From the NCBI GenBank assembly GCA_964515805.1, contig CAZEUZ010000129.1, positions 1-20,153 on the forward strand: a DNA stretch of 20,153 nucleotides. The letters are read 5' to 3'. Positions 7,498-14,993 of this stretch are shown piece by piece. Under the pieces are notes generated by a model. The model was not told the DNA's origin, did not search any database, and saw nothing but the letters and a program-made list of their open reading frames with translations. A program made the position numbers and the translations under genes. Each line of letters begins with the position of its first letter. Within the stretch, counting starts at the first letter, position 1. This DNA comes from CAZEUZ01 sp964515805. GTDB lineage: Bacteria; Pseudomonadota; Gammaproteobacteria; Pseudomonadales; Cellvibrionaceae.

Positions 7498-8232
7498 CTA
7501 TACCTTGGTATCGCACAGTGCCTGAGCTTCTTTTAAATCCAATGTGCCTTCATAAATTGCCCGGCCTGTAATCGCGCCACTAATACCATGGTGAGTGTGT
7601 AATCTTAACTGTTTTATATCTTCTATCGTGGTTACACCACCGGACGCTATGATTGGAATAGTTGACGCCTTTGCCATAGCGACAGTGGCGGCTACATTGA
7701 CACCTTCCATCATGCCATCCCGCGCAATATCGGTATAGACAATGGCCTCGACACCATCATACGCAAATTGTTTAGCCAATTCTGTGGCTTTAACCGTCGA
7801 TACTTGTGCCCAACCATCGGTGGCAACCATGCCGGCCTTGGCATCTAAACCGACGATAATGCAACCAGGAAATTGCCGGCACATATCGGTGACGAACGCT
7901 GGATCTTTTACTGCCCGGGTGCCAATAATTACATAGGAGACACCTGCTTTTAGATACAACTCAATAGTATCGCCACTGCGAATACCACCACCGATCTGAA
8001 TGGATATCTTTGGCAAAGCTTTAGTGATTTCGGTGACTATATCTGCATTGACAGGCTCACCAGCAAAGGCCCCATTGAGGTCGACCAAGTGTAAACGCCG
8101 CGCGCCCTGATTCATCCAATGGCGAGCAAAATCGACGGGATTGTCGCCGAACACCGTCGAATCCTCCATGTTGCCCTGACGTAAACGCACGCACTGACCG
8201 TCTTTTAAGTCGATAGCAGGAATAACTAACAC
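7498..8232 (-). CDS. hisA: ProFAR isomerase, histidine biosynthesis (GTG start preferred)
   Basis: A 244-residue (beta/alpha)8 barrel that isomerises ProFAR to PRFAR, the fourth step of histidine synthesis. With the GTG start the catalytic aspartates are D8 (LVIPAIDLKDG) and D130 (IIVGLDAKAG). Phosphate loops are IQIGGGIRSGDT and IIASGGVTT. The frame is open upstream to an ATG at 8253 inside hisH, which would add seven residues (MGGNVTL) never typical of HisA and with no ribosome binding site. The GTG at 8232 gives the family's usual start and length and lies five bases after the hisH stop. A GGGAGGG about 13 bases upstream is somewhat far but usable. The near-overlap with hisH suggests translational coupling. 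Confidence 0.95.
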   Translation of the reverse strand: MLVIPAIDLKDGQCVRLRQGNMEDSTVFGDNPVDFARHWMNQGARRLHLVDLNGAFAGEPVNADIVTEITKALPKISIQIGGGIRSGDTIELYLKAGVSYVIIGTRAVKDPAFVTDMCRQFPGCIIVGLDAKAGMVATDGWAQVSTVKATELAKQFAYDGVEAIVYTDIARDGMMEGVNVAATVAMAKASTIPIIASGGVTTIEDIKQLRLHTHHGISGAITGRAIYEGTLDLKEAQALCDTKV

Positions 8233-8237
8233 GAGAG

Positions 8238-8891
8238 TTACATTCCCTCCCATTCAATAAAATTTTTCAAAAACTGCAACCCGGTAGTGTGGCTTTTTTC
8301 TGGGTGAAATTGTACAGCAACCAGGTTATCTCTACACAAAGCCGCTGCAAAACGTTTGTCACCATAGAGGCAAACACCCATGACTTCCGCCGCATTGTCA
8401 GCATCAACATAGTAGCTATGAACAAAGTAAAAGCGGCTGTTGTTCTGGATACCTTGCCATAGAGGATGATCGACAGACTGATCGACACTATTCCAACCCA
8501 TGTGGGGAACTTTAAGTTTATCACCGTTACTGTCAACTGCATTGCTATCAAATAGACGGGCTTCGCCGGCAAACAATCCCAGGCAATCGACACCCCCGTT
8601 CTCTTGGCTATGATTCAATAACAACTGCATACCCACGCAGATACCCAGTAAGGGTTTACCTTCAGCTACCAACTCCGGCACCAGTTGATCCAACTGCAAA
8701 CGCCGAATAACTGTCATACAATGGCCGATGGCGCCGACACCTGGGAAAATTACTTTATCCGCTGCCGAGATCACCTCGGGATCAGCGCTGATCTTGACGT
8801 TGCTTTCTGGCGCAACGTTCACAAGGGCGCTGGCCACGGAATGAATATTGCCCATGCCATAGTCAATAACAGCGATCGTCGTCTTAGCCAT
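8238..8891 (-). CDS. hisH: Imidazole glycerol phosphate synthase, glutamine amidotransferase subunit
   Basis: A 217-residue class I glutamine amidotransferase. It hydrolyses glutamine and passes ammonia to HisF. The catalytic triad is visible: C85 in LGICVGMQLL, and H196 and E198 in VQFHPEKS. The N-terminal IAVIDYGMGNIHSV and the oxyanion segment VIFPGVGAIG are typical, and length matches the family. The ATG at 8891 has no obvious ribosome binding site, so the gene may rely on coupling with hisB, which ends 26 bases upstream. Its stop lies five bases from the likely hisA start. HisH and HisF are encoded in the same unit, as expected for a heterodimer. Confidence 0.96.
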   Translation of the reverse strand: MAKTTIAVIDYGMGNIHSVASALVNVAPESNVKISADPEVISAADKVIFPGVGAIGHCMTVIRRLQLDQLVPELVAEGKPLLGICVGMQLLLNHSQENGGVDCLGLFAGEARLFDSNAVDSNGDKLKVPHMGWNSVDQSVDHPLWQGIQNNSRFYFVHSYYVDADNAAEVMGVCLYGDKRFAAALCRDNLVAVQFHPEKSHTTGLQFLKNFIEWEGM

Positions 8892-8917
8892 AAATGATAT
8901 TAGCTGTAGTGATAACC

Positions 8918-9511
8918 TTACAAAGATCCCTTGGTTGAGGGCATGATATCCGCCATGCGTGGGTCGAGAGTAATCGCCATACGCAGAGCACGTCCAAAGG
9001 CTTTAAAAACAGTTTCAATTTGGTGATGGGCATTGTGACCTCGCAGACAGTCAATGTGCAAAGTCAGTTGTGCATGATTGACAAAACCTTGAAAAAACTC
9101 CCAAAACAACTCGGTATCGAATTGCCCAATACGTTTTTGAGTAAAAGGCACATTCATTATTAGACCGGGGCGTCCGGAAAAATCCATCACTACTCTCGAC
9201 AAGGCTTCATCCAGAGGAACATAAGCATGACCGTAGCGGCATATACCTTTTTTATCGCCCAGCGCACGGATCACCGCCTGACCCAGGGTGATGCCAATAT
9301 CCTCCACACTGTGATGATCATCAATTTCGGTATCGCCATGACAAGTGATATCGAGATCCACCAAGCCATGACGGCTAATTTGATCCATCATATGCTCGAG
9401 AAAAGGAACACCTGTGTTAAATTTAGCTTGACCGCTGCCATCTAGGTTAACAGTAACACTGATTTGAGTTTCCAGAGTATCGCGATTAACGCTCGCAACG
9501 CGCTGAGGCAT
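8918..9511 (-). CDS. hisB: Imidazoleglycerol-phosphate dehydratase, monofunctional
   Basis: A 197-residue enzyme that dehydrates imidazole glycerol phosphate to imidazole acetol phosphate using Mn2+. Metal-binding motifs of the duplicated fold are present: HGDTEIDDHHSVEDIG in the first half and GHNAHHQIE in the second, with PFLEHMMDQ near the N-terminus. There is no histidinol phosphatase domain, unlike E. coli HisB, so this is the shorter form found in pseudomonads and most bacteria. An in-frame ATG at 9523 exists but has no ribosome binding site. The ATG at 9511 has GGAG six bases upstream and gives the family length, so it is preferred. It is the first gene of the hisB-H-A-F unit and divergent from lptD. 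Confidence 0.97.
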   Translation of the reverse strand: MPQRVASVNRDTLETQISVTVNLDGSGQAKFNTGVPFLEHMMDQISRHGLVDLDITCHGDTEIDDHHSVEDIGITLGQAVIRALGDKKGICRYGHAYVPLDEALSRVVMDFSGRPGLIMNVPFTQKRIGQFDTELFWEFFQGFVNHAQLTLHIDCLRGHNAHHQIETVFKAFGRALRMAITLDPRMADIMPSTKGSL

Positions 9512-9546
9512 ACATTGCTCCATTGGGAAATTGATGCAGAGTGCGG

Positions 9547-9552
9547 ATTATA
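9547..9552 (-). promoter_or_regulatory. Possible -10 element for the his unit
   Basis: On the minus strand this reads TATAAT, an exact sigma70 -10 consensus, about 36 bases before the preferred hisB start. No good -35 is found at 16-18 bases upstream, where the sequence is a GC-rich AGCGCT palindrome region. The call rests on the -10 match and position only. Confidence 0.35.
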
Positions 9553-9632
9553 CGGCCTCGATATTATGAGCGCTAGCGCGCGTTCTAATTCACCGTATAA
9601 GCAAGAAAAAATCAACGCCACGCCCGATAGTT

Positions 9633-9660
9633 TTTACAGTAAAATGACAAACTCTATTTT
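9633..9660 (+). promoter_or_regulatory. Possible sigma70 promoter for lptD
   Basis: TTTACA (9633-9638), a 16-base spacer and TATTTT (9655-9660) resemble a weak sigma70 promoter. Transcription would begin about 40 bases before the lptD ATG. An envelope-stress (sigma E) promoter is also common for lptD in other species, but no clear match was recognised. Confidence 0.3.
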
Positions 9661-9705
9661 GTCACCAATCAATAGCGTTAGTCAGCAAAAATATATCTTA
9701 TTTAC

Positions 9706-12147
9706 ATGTCTTTTACATTGAAACAATCGATATCGCTGGCATGGCTGCTATTTTCACTCAGTTTCCTCACATTTGCTGAAGACGACAATGAAATAGATCC
9801 CAGACAATCTCTCGATTGGATACCTATCCAAAAGCTGACTGACGAGCAACGGCTTAAAGTCAGCGTCGGTTGTTGTGGCGCCTATGTCGCGCCGGAGAGA
9901 ACTGACAGAGATGCAACATTATCGGCTGACAATGCACCCATTAAAATAACTGCAGGCAGTATCACTGTCAAAAAGGTGGAGAGCGGGAGTACCGGTAATT
10001 ACACAGAATTGACTGACAAAGTCGATATCATACAAGGTAATCGCCGAATAGAGGCAGACAAAGCCATCATCAATGAAACGGATAACTTCATAGATTTAAA
10101 AGGTGGTATCACCATCCGAGAATCGGATTTACTACTCACTGGCGATACCGCCATAATTAACCGCAACGATGATACAGTCACCATCGATAATGCGCAGTAT
10201 GTCATATACCCAGCCAATGCACGTGGCAGCGCCAAAAACATGGAAAAACTTAATAACAACCAGGTGATATTAACTGAAGGTAGTTATACTCAATGCCCAC
10301 CTGAAGACAATAGCTGGTTATTGAGAAGCAGAAAAATTACTATCGACAATGAGAAACAACAAGGTTACGCCAAGGGCGTGCAGTTACTAATCAAAGACGT
10401 GCCGGTATTCTATTCACCCTACTTGCAATTCCCTGTGGGTGATCAACGTCAATCGGGGTTTTTGGCGCCTTCTATCAGTAGCAGTGAAAGCAATGGCATA
10501 GATTTAGCAATACCTTTCTATCTGAATTTGGCACCAAACTACGATGCGATTTTGACACCTTTCTTCTTAAATGATCATGGACTCTTGCTAAAAACCGATA
10601 CCCGCTATCTCAATCAATATTTCTACACGGAAACGACTGTAGCCTACCTCGACAATGATCAAAGTGGCTTTGATGAAGAGGAACGAAGACTGATCAAAAA
10701 CGGCGAATTAACAGAAGCAGAGGTCAAATCATTCAAAGGCAAAAGGCGCTGGTTATTTGATGTGCAACAGCAAGGTGGCATCGGCAATGCCTGGTATTCA
10801 ACTATTGACTATGCCAGGGTCAGTGATAAAGATTACTTTCGCGATTTAGATGAAACCAGCCGGTACGCTAGTAATGAAAGCTACCTTAACCAGCATATAA
10901 CTGCCGGTTATAATTTCCAACACTGGCTCATTGGCATTGAAACGATCAAGTTTCAGAGTCTGATTGATGAAGAGACCAATAATATTGTTCAGCCATACCA
11001 ACAATTACCGCTATTAAGGGCCAGTGGCAATTATGACTGGAACACATGGTCTGCTGAACTCGAGCACGAGTGGGCTCGCTTTGATAATGAAGACGATAAC
11101 GTAATCACTGGCGACCGCACCCGTATTGACTATGGATTACTTTGGAATAATACGTGGCAGGGAGGTTTTTTTAAACCGGCATTGCAGCTAAAACACTTGC
11201 GTTATGTACTCAATGATGACCATGCCGTCGATCATATGGATAAAACGCCCAGTATCAGTGTGCCACAGGCAATAATTGATACTGGGCTATTTTTTGAACG
11301 TGACGACGACTGGTTTGATCTCCCATATCGACAAACATTTGAGCCTCGGCTGTATTATTTACGTAGTCAATTCAAAGATCAAACCGCGCTTGATGCCATC
11401 GACTTCGATACTAACGACCTAACCTTTAGTTATGATCAACTATTCCGTGATACCCGTTTCTCTGGCAGCGACCGCATAGATGACGCCAACCAATTATCCG
11501 TGGGCTTGACCACCCGCTTTATCAATTCGCGATCAGGTCGTGAATGGTTTAGTCTAAACCTAGGTAGAATTTTCTATTTTGATAACCGGCGGGTTACTCT
11601 CAATAACACACCGGATACTGCAAGCAATTCTGATATTGCTAGCCGTATCAACTCTGCGCTTAATGACCATTGGAGATTAACCAGCGATATCGTCTACAAC
11701 CCCGGCAACGACAAAATCAACCTTGGTAATTTGGGCTTAAAATATCGCGATGATAACCATTTATTTAATCTCGATTACCGCTATGTACGGGGTGAAAGTC
11801 AAGAGGACAGGATCGAACAACTGAATACTTCATTGATCGTGCCGTTTTATTCGGATAATAGATGGTATTTTATTGGCCAAAATGGATACGATATCACCAA
11901 CGATAGAAAGCTGAGAACCTTAGCCGGTATCGAATATAACGACTGTTGTTATCGCATACGTTTTGCATGGCAGCGATCGCTGAATAATGGTTTAGTCGAC
12001 ATTATCGATAGTGAAGATTTAACATACGACCGTCGTTGGTTTATTGAAATACAATTCCGTGGTTTGGGTGGCACAGGAAAACAGTTAGACAATCTATTTG
12101 ATGATCATATCGATGGCTACACCGGCTGGCAGGCAAAACGTCAATAA
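9706..12147 (+). CDS. lptD: LPS-assembly outer-membrane protein
   Basis: An 813-residue outer-membrane beta-barrel that, with lipoprotein LptE, inserts lipopolysaccharide into the outer leaflet. Residues 1-24 are a signal peptide (hydrophobic core WLLFSLSFLTFA, cleavage likely after FA). About 75-230 is the periplasmic OstA/LptA-like jellyroll (DKVDIIQGNRRIEADKAIIN, then YTQCPP). The barrel follows from VPVFYSPYLQFPVGDQRQSG. Cysteines that form the LptD disulfides are recognisable: C197 in TQCPP and the pair C747-C748 in YNDCCYRIRFAWQR. The N-terminal cysteine is doubled here (C56-C57, VGCCGAY), one more than in E. coli LptD. No ribosome binding site is evident before the ATG. Divergent from hisB; the usual surA-pdxA-ksgA genes do not follow. 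Length is in the family range. Confidence 0.95.
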   Translation: MSFTLKQSISLAWLLFSLSFLTFAEDDNEIDPRQSLDWIPIQKLTDEQRLKVSVGCCGAYVAPERTDRDATLSADNAPIKITAGSITVKKVESGSTGNYTELTDKVDIIQGNRRIEADKAIINETDNFIDLKGGITIRESDLLLTGDTAIINRNDDTVTIDNAQYVIYPANARGSAKNMEKLNNNQVILTEGSYTQCPPEDNSWLLRSRKITIDNEKQQGYAKGVQLLIKDVPVFYSPYLQFPVGDQRQSGFLAPSISSSESNGIDLAIPFYLNLAPNYDAILTPFFLNDHGLLLKTDTRYLNQYFYTETTVAYLDNDQSGFDEEERRLIKNGELTEAEVKSFKGKRRWLFDVQQQGGIGNAWYSTIDYARVSDKDYFRDLDETSRYASNESYLNQHITAGYNFQHWLIGIETIKFQSLIDEETNNIVQPYQQLPLLRASGNYDWNTWSAELEHEWARFDNEDDNVITGDRTRIDYGLLWNNTWQGGFFKPALQLKHLRYVLNDDHAVDHMDKTPSISVPQAIIDTGLFFERDDDWFDLPYRQTFEPRLYYLRSQFKDQTALDAIDFDTNDLTFSYDQLFRDTRFSGSDRIDDANQLSVGLTTRFINSRSGREWFSLNLGRIFYFDNRRVTLNNTPDTASNSDIASRINSALNDHWRLTSDIVYNPGNDKINLGNLGLKYRDDNHLFNLDYRYVRGESQEDRIEQLNTSLIVPFYSDNRWYFIGQNGYDITNDRKLRTLAGIEYNDCCYRIRFAWQRSLNNGLVDIIDSEDLTYDRRWFIEIQFRGLGGTGKQLDNLFDDHIDGYTGWQAKRQ

Positions 12148-12174
12148 GCAAACCAAAACGAATAACTAGAAATC

Positions 12175-12927
12175 ATGAAATCTACAGTGATCGCAGGCAT
12201 TACCTTAATTCTATTGATCTATCTTGGATTTGGTCTCTGTCTGTATGTATTTCAGCGCAGTTTTCTCTACCATCCAACTCCGGCAGTCACCAACGACCAT
12301 TACACCACCATCGCGATTAATGGATTAAAAATCTGGCAGATCAGACCTAATCAGCCACAAGCATTGATCTATTTTGGCGGCAATGCGGAAGATGTTGAAC
12401 ATAATTTAAACGATTATGAAGATATGTTTCCTGATCACGCTTTGTATTTTGTCAATTACAGAGGGTTTGGCGGCAGTCCCGGCAAACCCTCGGAGACGAT
12501 GTTGTTCGAAGATGCGCTGGCCATTTACGATCAACTCCCCGATCATGAAAGCATTGCTGTGGTCGGCCGTAGTCTCGGCAGCGGCGTCGCCACCTATCTG
12601 GCCGCCCAACGCAACGTTGACAAGCTGGTATTAGTTACACCCTACGACAGCATCACGCGGGTAGCACAAAACATGTACCCGCTCTATCCAGTCAATTTGT
12701 TACTTAAAGACAAATTTGAATCCATCAAATACGCCGCTCATATAAACTCTGAGGTACTGATTATTATTGCCGCTCTCGACAAGGTAATACCACCCAGCCA
12801 CGCCTATCGTCTGGCCGAAGCATTTCCTGATGGCAAGGTGCAAATAGCGCTAATTGAAGGTGGCGATCACAACGGTATTCACAATGATAGTGCCTATCGA
12901 GAAAGGATAATGTCCTTCCTGCGCTAA
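12175..12927 (+). CDS. Membrane-anchored alpha/beta hydrolase (Bem46/ABHD-like)
   Basis: A 250-residue serine hydrolase with one N-terminal membrane helix (about 5-27) that probably anchors it in the inner membrane; orientation is not clear. The alpha/beta-hydrolase triad is visible: nucleophile S133 in VVGRSLGSG, acid D202 in IIAALDKVIPP, and base H232 in EGGDHNGIH. The oxyanion region is IYFGGNAED and a VNYRGFGGSPGKPSE loop follows, a pattern shared with the Bem46/ABHD13-17 group of lipases and thioesterases. The substrate is unknown. It lies 27 bases after lptD on the same strand and may be co-transcribed with it, which hints at an envelope or lipid role, but this is inference. The ribosome binding site is weak. 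Confidence 0.85.
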   Translation: MKSTVIAGITLILLIYLGFGLCLYVFQRSFLYHPTPAVTNDHYTTIAINGLKIWQIRPNQPQALIYFGGNAEDVEHNLNDYEDMFPDHALYFVNYRGFGGSPGKPSETMLFEDALAIYDQLPDHESIAVVGRSLGSGVATYLAAQRNVDKLVLVTPYDSITRVAQNMYPLYPVNLLLKDKFESIKYAAHINSEVLIIIAALDKVIPPSHAYRLAEAFPDGKVQIALIEGGDHNGIHNDSAYRERIMSFLR

Positions 12928-12986
12928 AAAGTGGCAGGTATTCAATCATCAGCAGCAGTTGATTAATTCGCATTCAATGCAAGCAA

Positions 12987-13011
12987 AATAGAATCAGATA
13001 CGATTTCTATT
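12987..13011. other. Short hairpin upstream of moxR
   Basis: AATAGAATC (12987-12995), a six-base loop, and GATTTCTATT (13002-13011) form a nine-pair AT-rich stem with one bulged T. No T-run follows, so it is not a standard terminator. It ends 21 bases before the MoxR ATG in the 105-base gap and could be an operator or a leader hairpin. Confidence 0.35.
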
Positions 13012-13032
13012 AATCTAACATCAGAAAATTCC

Positions 13033-13950
13033 ATGACTTCAGCGCAAGATTTAGTACAACAAGCAATCCGCCAGATCGAATCCGTTATTCTTTCCAAACG
13101 AAAAGAAATTACACTATCGATCGCTTGTCTTTTAGCCGGTGGTCATCTGTTGTTAGAGGATTTGCCCGGCATGGGCAAAACCACCTTGGCAATAGCCTTG
13201 GCCAGAGTGTTTTCTCTGCCTTTTAATCGAGTGCAATTCACTTCTGATCTCTTGCCGGCGGACTTATTGGGTAGCAATATTTTCAACCCTCAGAAGAACC
13301 AGTTTACCCTGCAAAAAGGCCCGATTTTCACTTCGTTGTTGCTGGCTGACGAATTAAATCGGGCCACACCTAAATCTCAATCTGCACTATTACAGGCAAT
13401 GGAAGAGGCCCAGGTCTCTATTGACGGTACCACCTATGGGTTACCTAAACCATTTTTCGTGATCGCCACCCAAAATCCTATTGATCAAGCAGGCACTTAC
13501 CCGTTGCCTGAATCACAACTGGACCGATTTCTCATTTCATTATCTTTAGGCTTTCCAGATAGCAAACAAGAACGGCTGTTGCTAACGGGCGATGTGGGAA
13601 GAGCACAACTTCTAGCATTAAAAACCGTCATCACTGACGGTCACCTACTGAAGATGCAAAAACGAGTAAAAGAGGTCAGCATCAGCGAACCTGTATTGGA
13701 TTATCTTCAGACATTAATTCACGAAACTCGAAATTCCTCGGAAATTATCATGGGACTCTCTCCCAGAGGAGCAGTCGCCTTGGCAAGGATGGCCAGAGCC
13801 TGGGCTTATATCGAAGGGCGCACTTATTTGATTCCTGAAGACGTGGCAACAGTATTTCCATTTGTGGCGCAGCACAGAATTGTTTTGCGAGATAATTTAG
13901 ACAAGCATCACTGGATTCGCCAACTACTGGGCCGTATTGCCAAAATTTAA
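13033..13950 (+). CDS. MoxR-family AAA+ ATPase
   Basis: A 305-residue cytoplasmic AAA+ ATPase of the MoxR group, proteins that act as chaperone-like helpers for partner enzymes or envelope complexes. Walker A is LPGMGKTT (44-51), Walker B is LLLADELNRA with D106/E107, sensor 1 is ATQNP (145-149), LDRF at 163-166 holds the arginine after the lid, and GLSPRG marks the sensor 2 region. Length is typical. DUF58 follows 11 bases after the stop, the classic MoxR-DUF58 pairing, so the two are almost certainly co-transcribed. In related bacteria this pair is followed by a transglutaminase or VWA protein that is absent here. The ribosome binding site is weak. The target of this ATPase is unknown. Confidence 0.92.
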   Translation: MTSAQDLVQQAIRQIESVILSKRKEITLSIACLLAGGHLLLEDLPGMGKTTLAIALARVFSLPFNRVQFTSDLLPADLLGSNIFNPQKNQFTLQKGPIFTSLLLADELNRATPKSQSALLQAMEEAQVSIDGTTYGLPKPFFVIATQNPIDQAGTYPLPESQLDRFLISLSLGFPDSKQERLLLTGDVGRAQLLALKTVITDGHLLKMQKRVKEVSISEPVLDYLQTLIHETRNSSEIIMGLSPRGAVALARMARAWAYIEGRTYLIPEDVATVFPFVAQHRIVLRDNLDKHHWIRQLLGRIAKI

Positions 13951-13961
13951 TGGATTGATCA

Positions 13962-14984
13962 ATGGCCAACCGTCATATTGCCACCAATTTTGTAAATACA
14001 ATAACCAACAAATTCGAGTCATTTTTCAGCATTCGATCCCCTAGAGCTCAGCAAGTAGGCTTATCTCATCGCACCATCTACATTATTCCAACTAAAGCGG
14101 GCATAGGTATATTGTTGATGGTAATCATACTGCTGATCACCGGAATTAATTACCAAAATAATCTGATGTATTTATTCGCGTTCTGGTTATTAACTCTAAT
14201 GGTATGGAATTTTATTTTAGGATTTTACAACCTCTATCAGCTGATACTGACAGCGGTGCACACAAAAAATGGTTTTGAAGGAGAAACTGTTCAATTTCAG
14301 GTAGCCTTGTCGACCAAGCGGAAAGGTAGCCGTCAATGCTATTTGCAGCTCAATGAGTTTTTTGACATAAAAAAAGGCGGCAAGAGTTTCCACATTGATT
14401 TAAACAGAAATGATCGGGAACTATGGACTGTCGAGGTTGCCACCAAGAAGAGAGGACCATTACCGCTACCGCGAATTCATATTTACTCCACCTACCCTTT
14501 CGGTTTTGCCCATGCATTCAGTTACGTCAATCTGGATCTACAAGCTTGGGTTTACCCAAAACCGCAGCCAAGTAAGCTTGCTACAAGAGAAAGAGAAAAT
14601 GGTGAGCAACAGCAGCAAAGACACACAAGTCAACAAGGCCAAGGCATGGATTTTGATTCATTAAAGGCTTACGAAATCGGTGATAAAGTTCAGCGAATTC
14701 ACTGGCAACAATACGCAAAAACCGGTGTTCTATTAACTAAACAATTTGCCAATGAGAGCGGCGATAGCCTGTGGATACGCTGGCAGGACTTTTCCTATAT
14801 GCCAATAGAACAGCGTTTGAGACATTTAAGCTTTCTTATTCAACAGGCCAGTGAACACTATCACCTCTACGGACTCGATATGCCTACAGGACGGGTAACG
14901 CCTAACACTGGCGACATACATAAACACCAGTGTTTGTTGATGTTGGCGCAATACGGTTTTGAAGATATGCGTTACGTTAACTAA
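13962..14984 (+). CDS. DUF58 membrane protein, MoxR partner
   Basis: A 340-residue protein with two closely spaced membrane helices near the N-terminus (about 46-63 and 67-90). A beta-rich region follows, then the DUF58 signature near residues 228-262: GMDFDSLKAYEIGDKVQRIHW followed by KTGVLLTKQF. The DUF58 domain is distantly von Willebrand factor A-like and works with MoxR ATPases in most genomes. A glutamine-rich linker (EQQQQRHTSQQGQG) precedes the signature. The C-terminus looks complete. The start ATG is 11 bases after moxR with a weak GGA upstream. The stop is only nine bases from the convergent ilvA stop, so the operon ends here without the usual TgpA-type transglutaminase. Molecular function is not established for the family. 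Confidence 0.9.
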   Translation: MANRHIATNFVNTITNKFESFFSIRSPRAQQVGLSHRTIYIIPTKAGIGILLMVIILLITGINYQNNLMYLFAFWLLTLMVWNFILGFYNLYQLILTAVHTKNGFEGETVQFQVALSTKRKGSRQCYLQLNEFFDIKKGGKSFHIDLNRNDRELWTVEVATKKRGPLPLPRIHIYSTYPFGFAHAFSYVNLDLQAWVYPKPQPSKLATRERENGEQQQQRHTSQQGQGMDFDSLKAYEIGDKVQRIHWQQYAKTGVLLTKQFANESGDSLWIRWQDFSYMPIEQRLRHLSFLIQQASEHYHLYGLDMPTGRVTPNTGDIHKHQCLLMLAQYGFEDMRYVN

Positions 14985-14993
14985 TAGAGATCC

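Noticed and set aside
9512..9705. Possible his leader peptide or attenuator before hisB
   Set aside because: No run of histidine codons and no terminator/antiterminator pair was seen on the minus strand upstream of hisB.
9464..9721. An 85-codon open frame between hisB and lptD
   Set aside because: It begins inside antisense hisB and runs into lptD in another frame, covering the divergent promoter region; no start signal.
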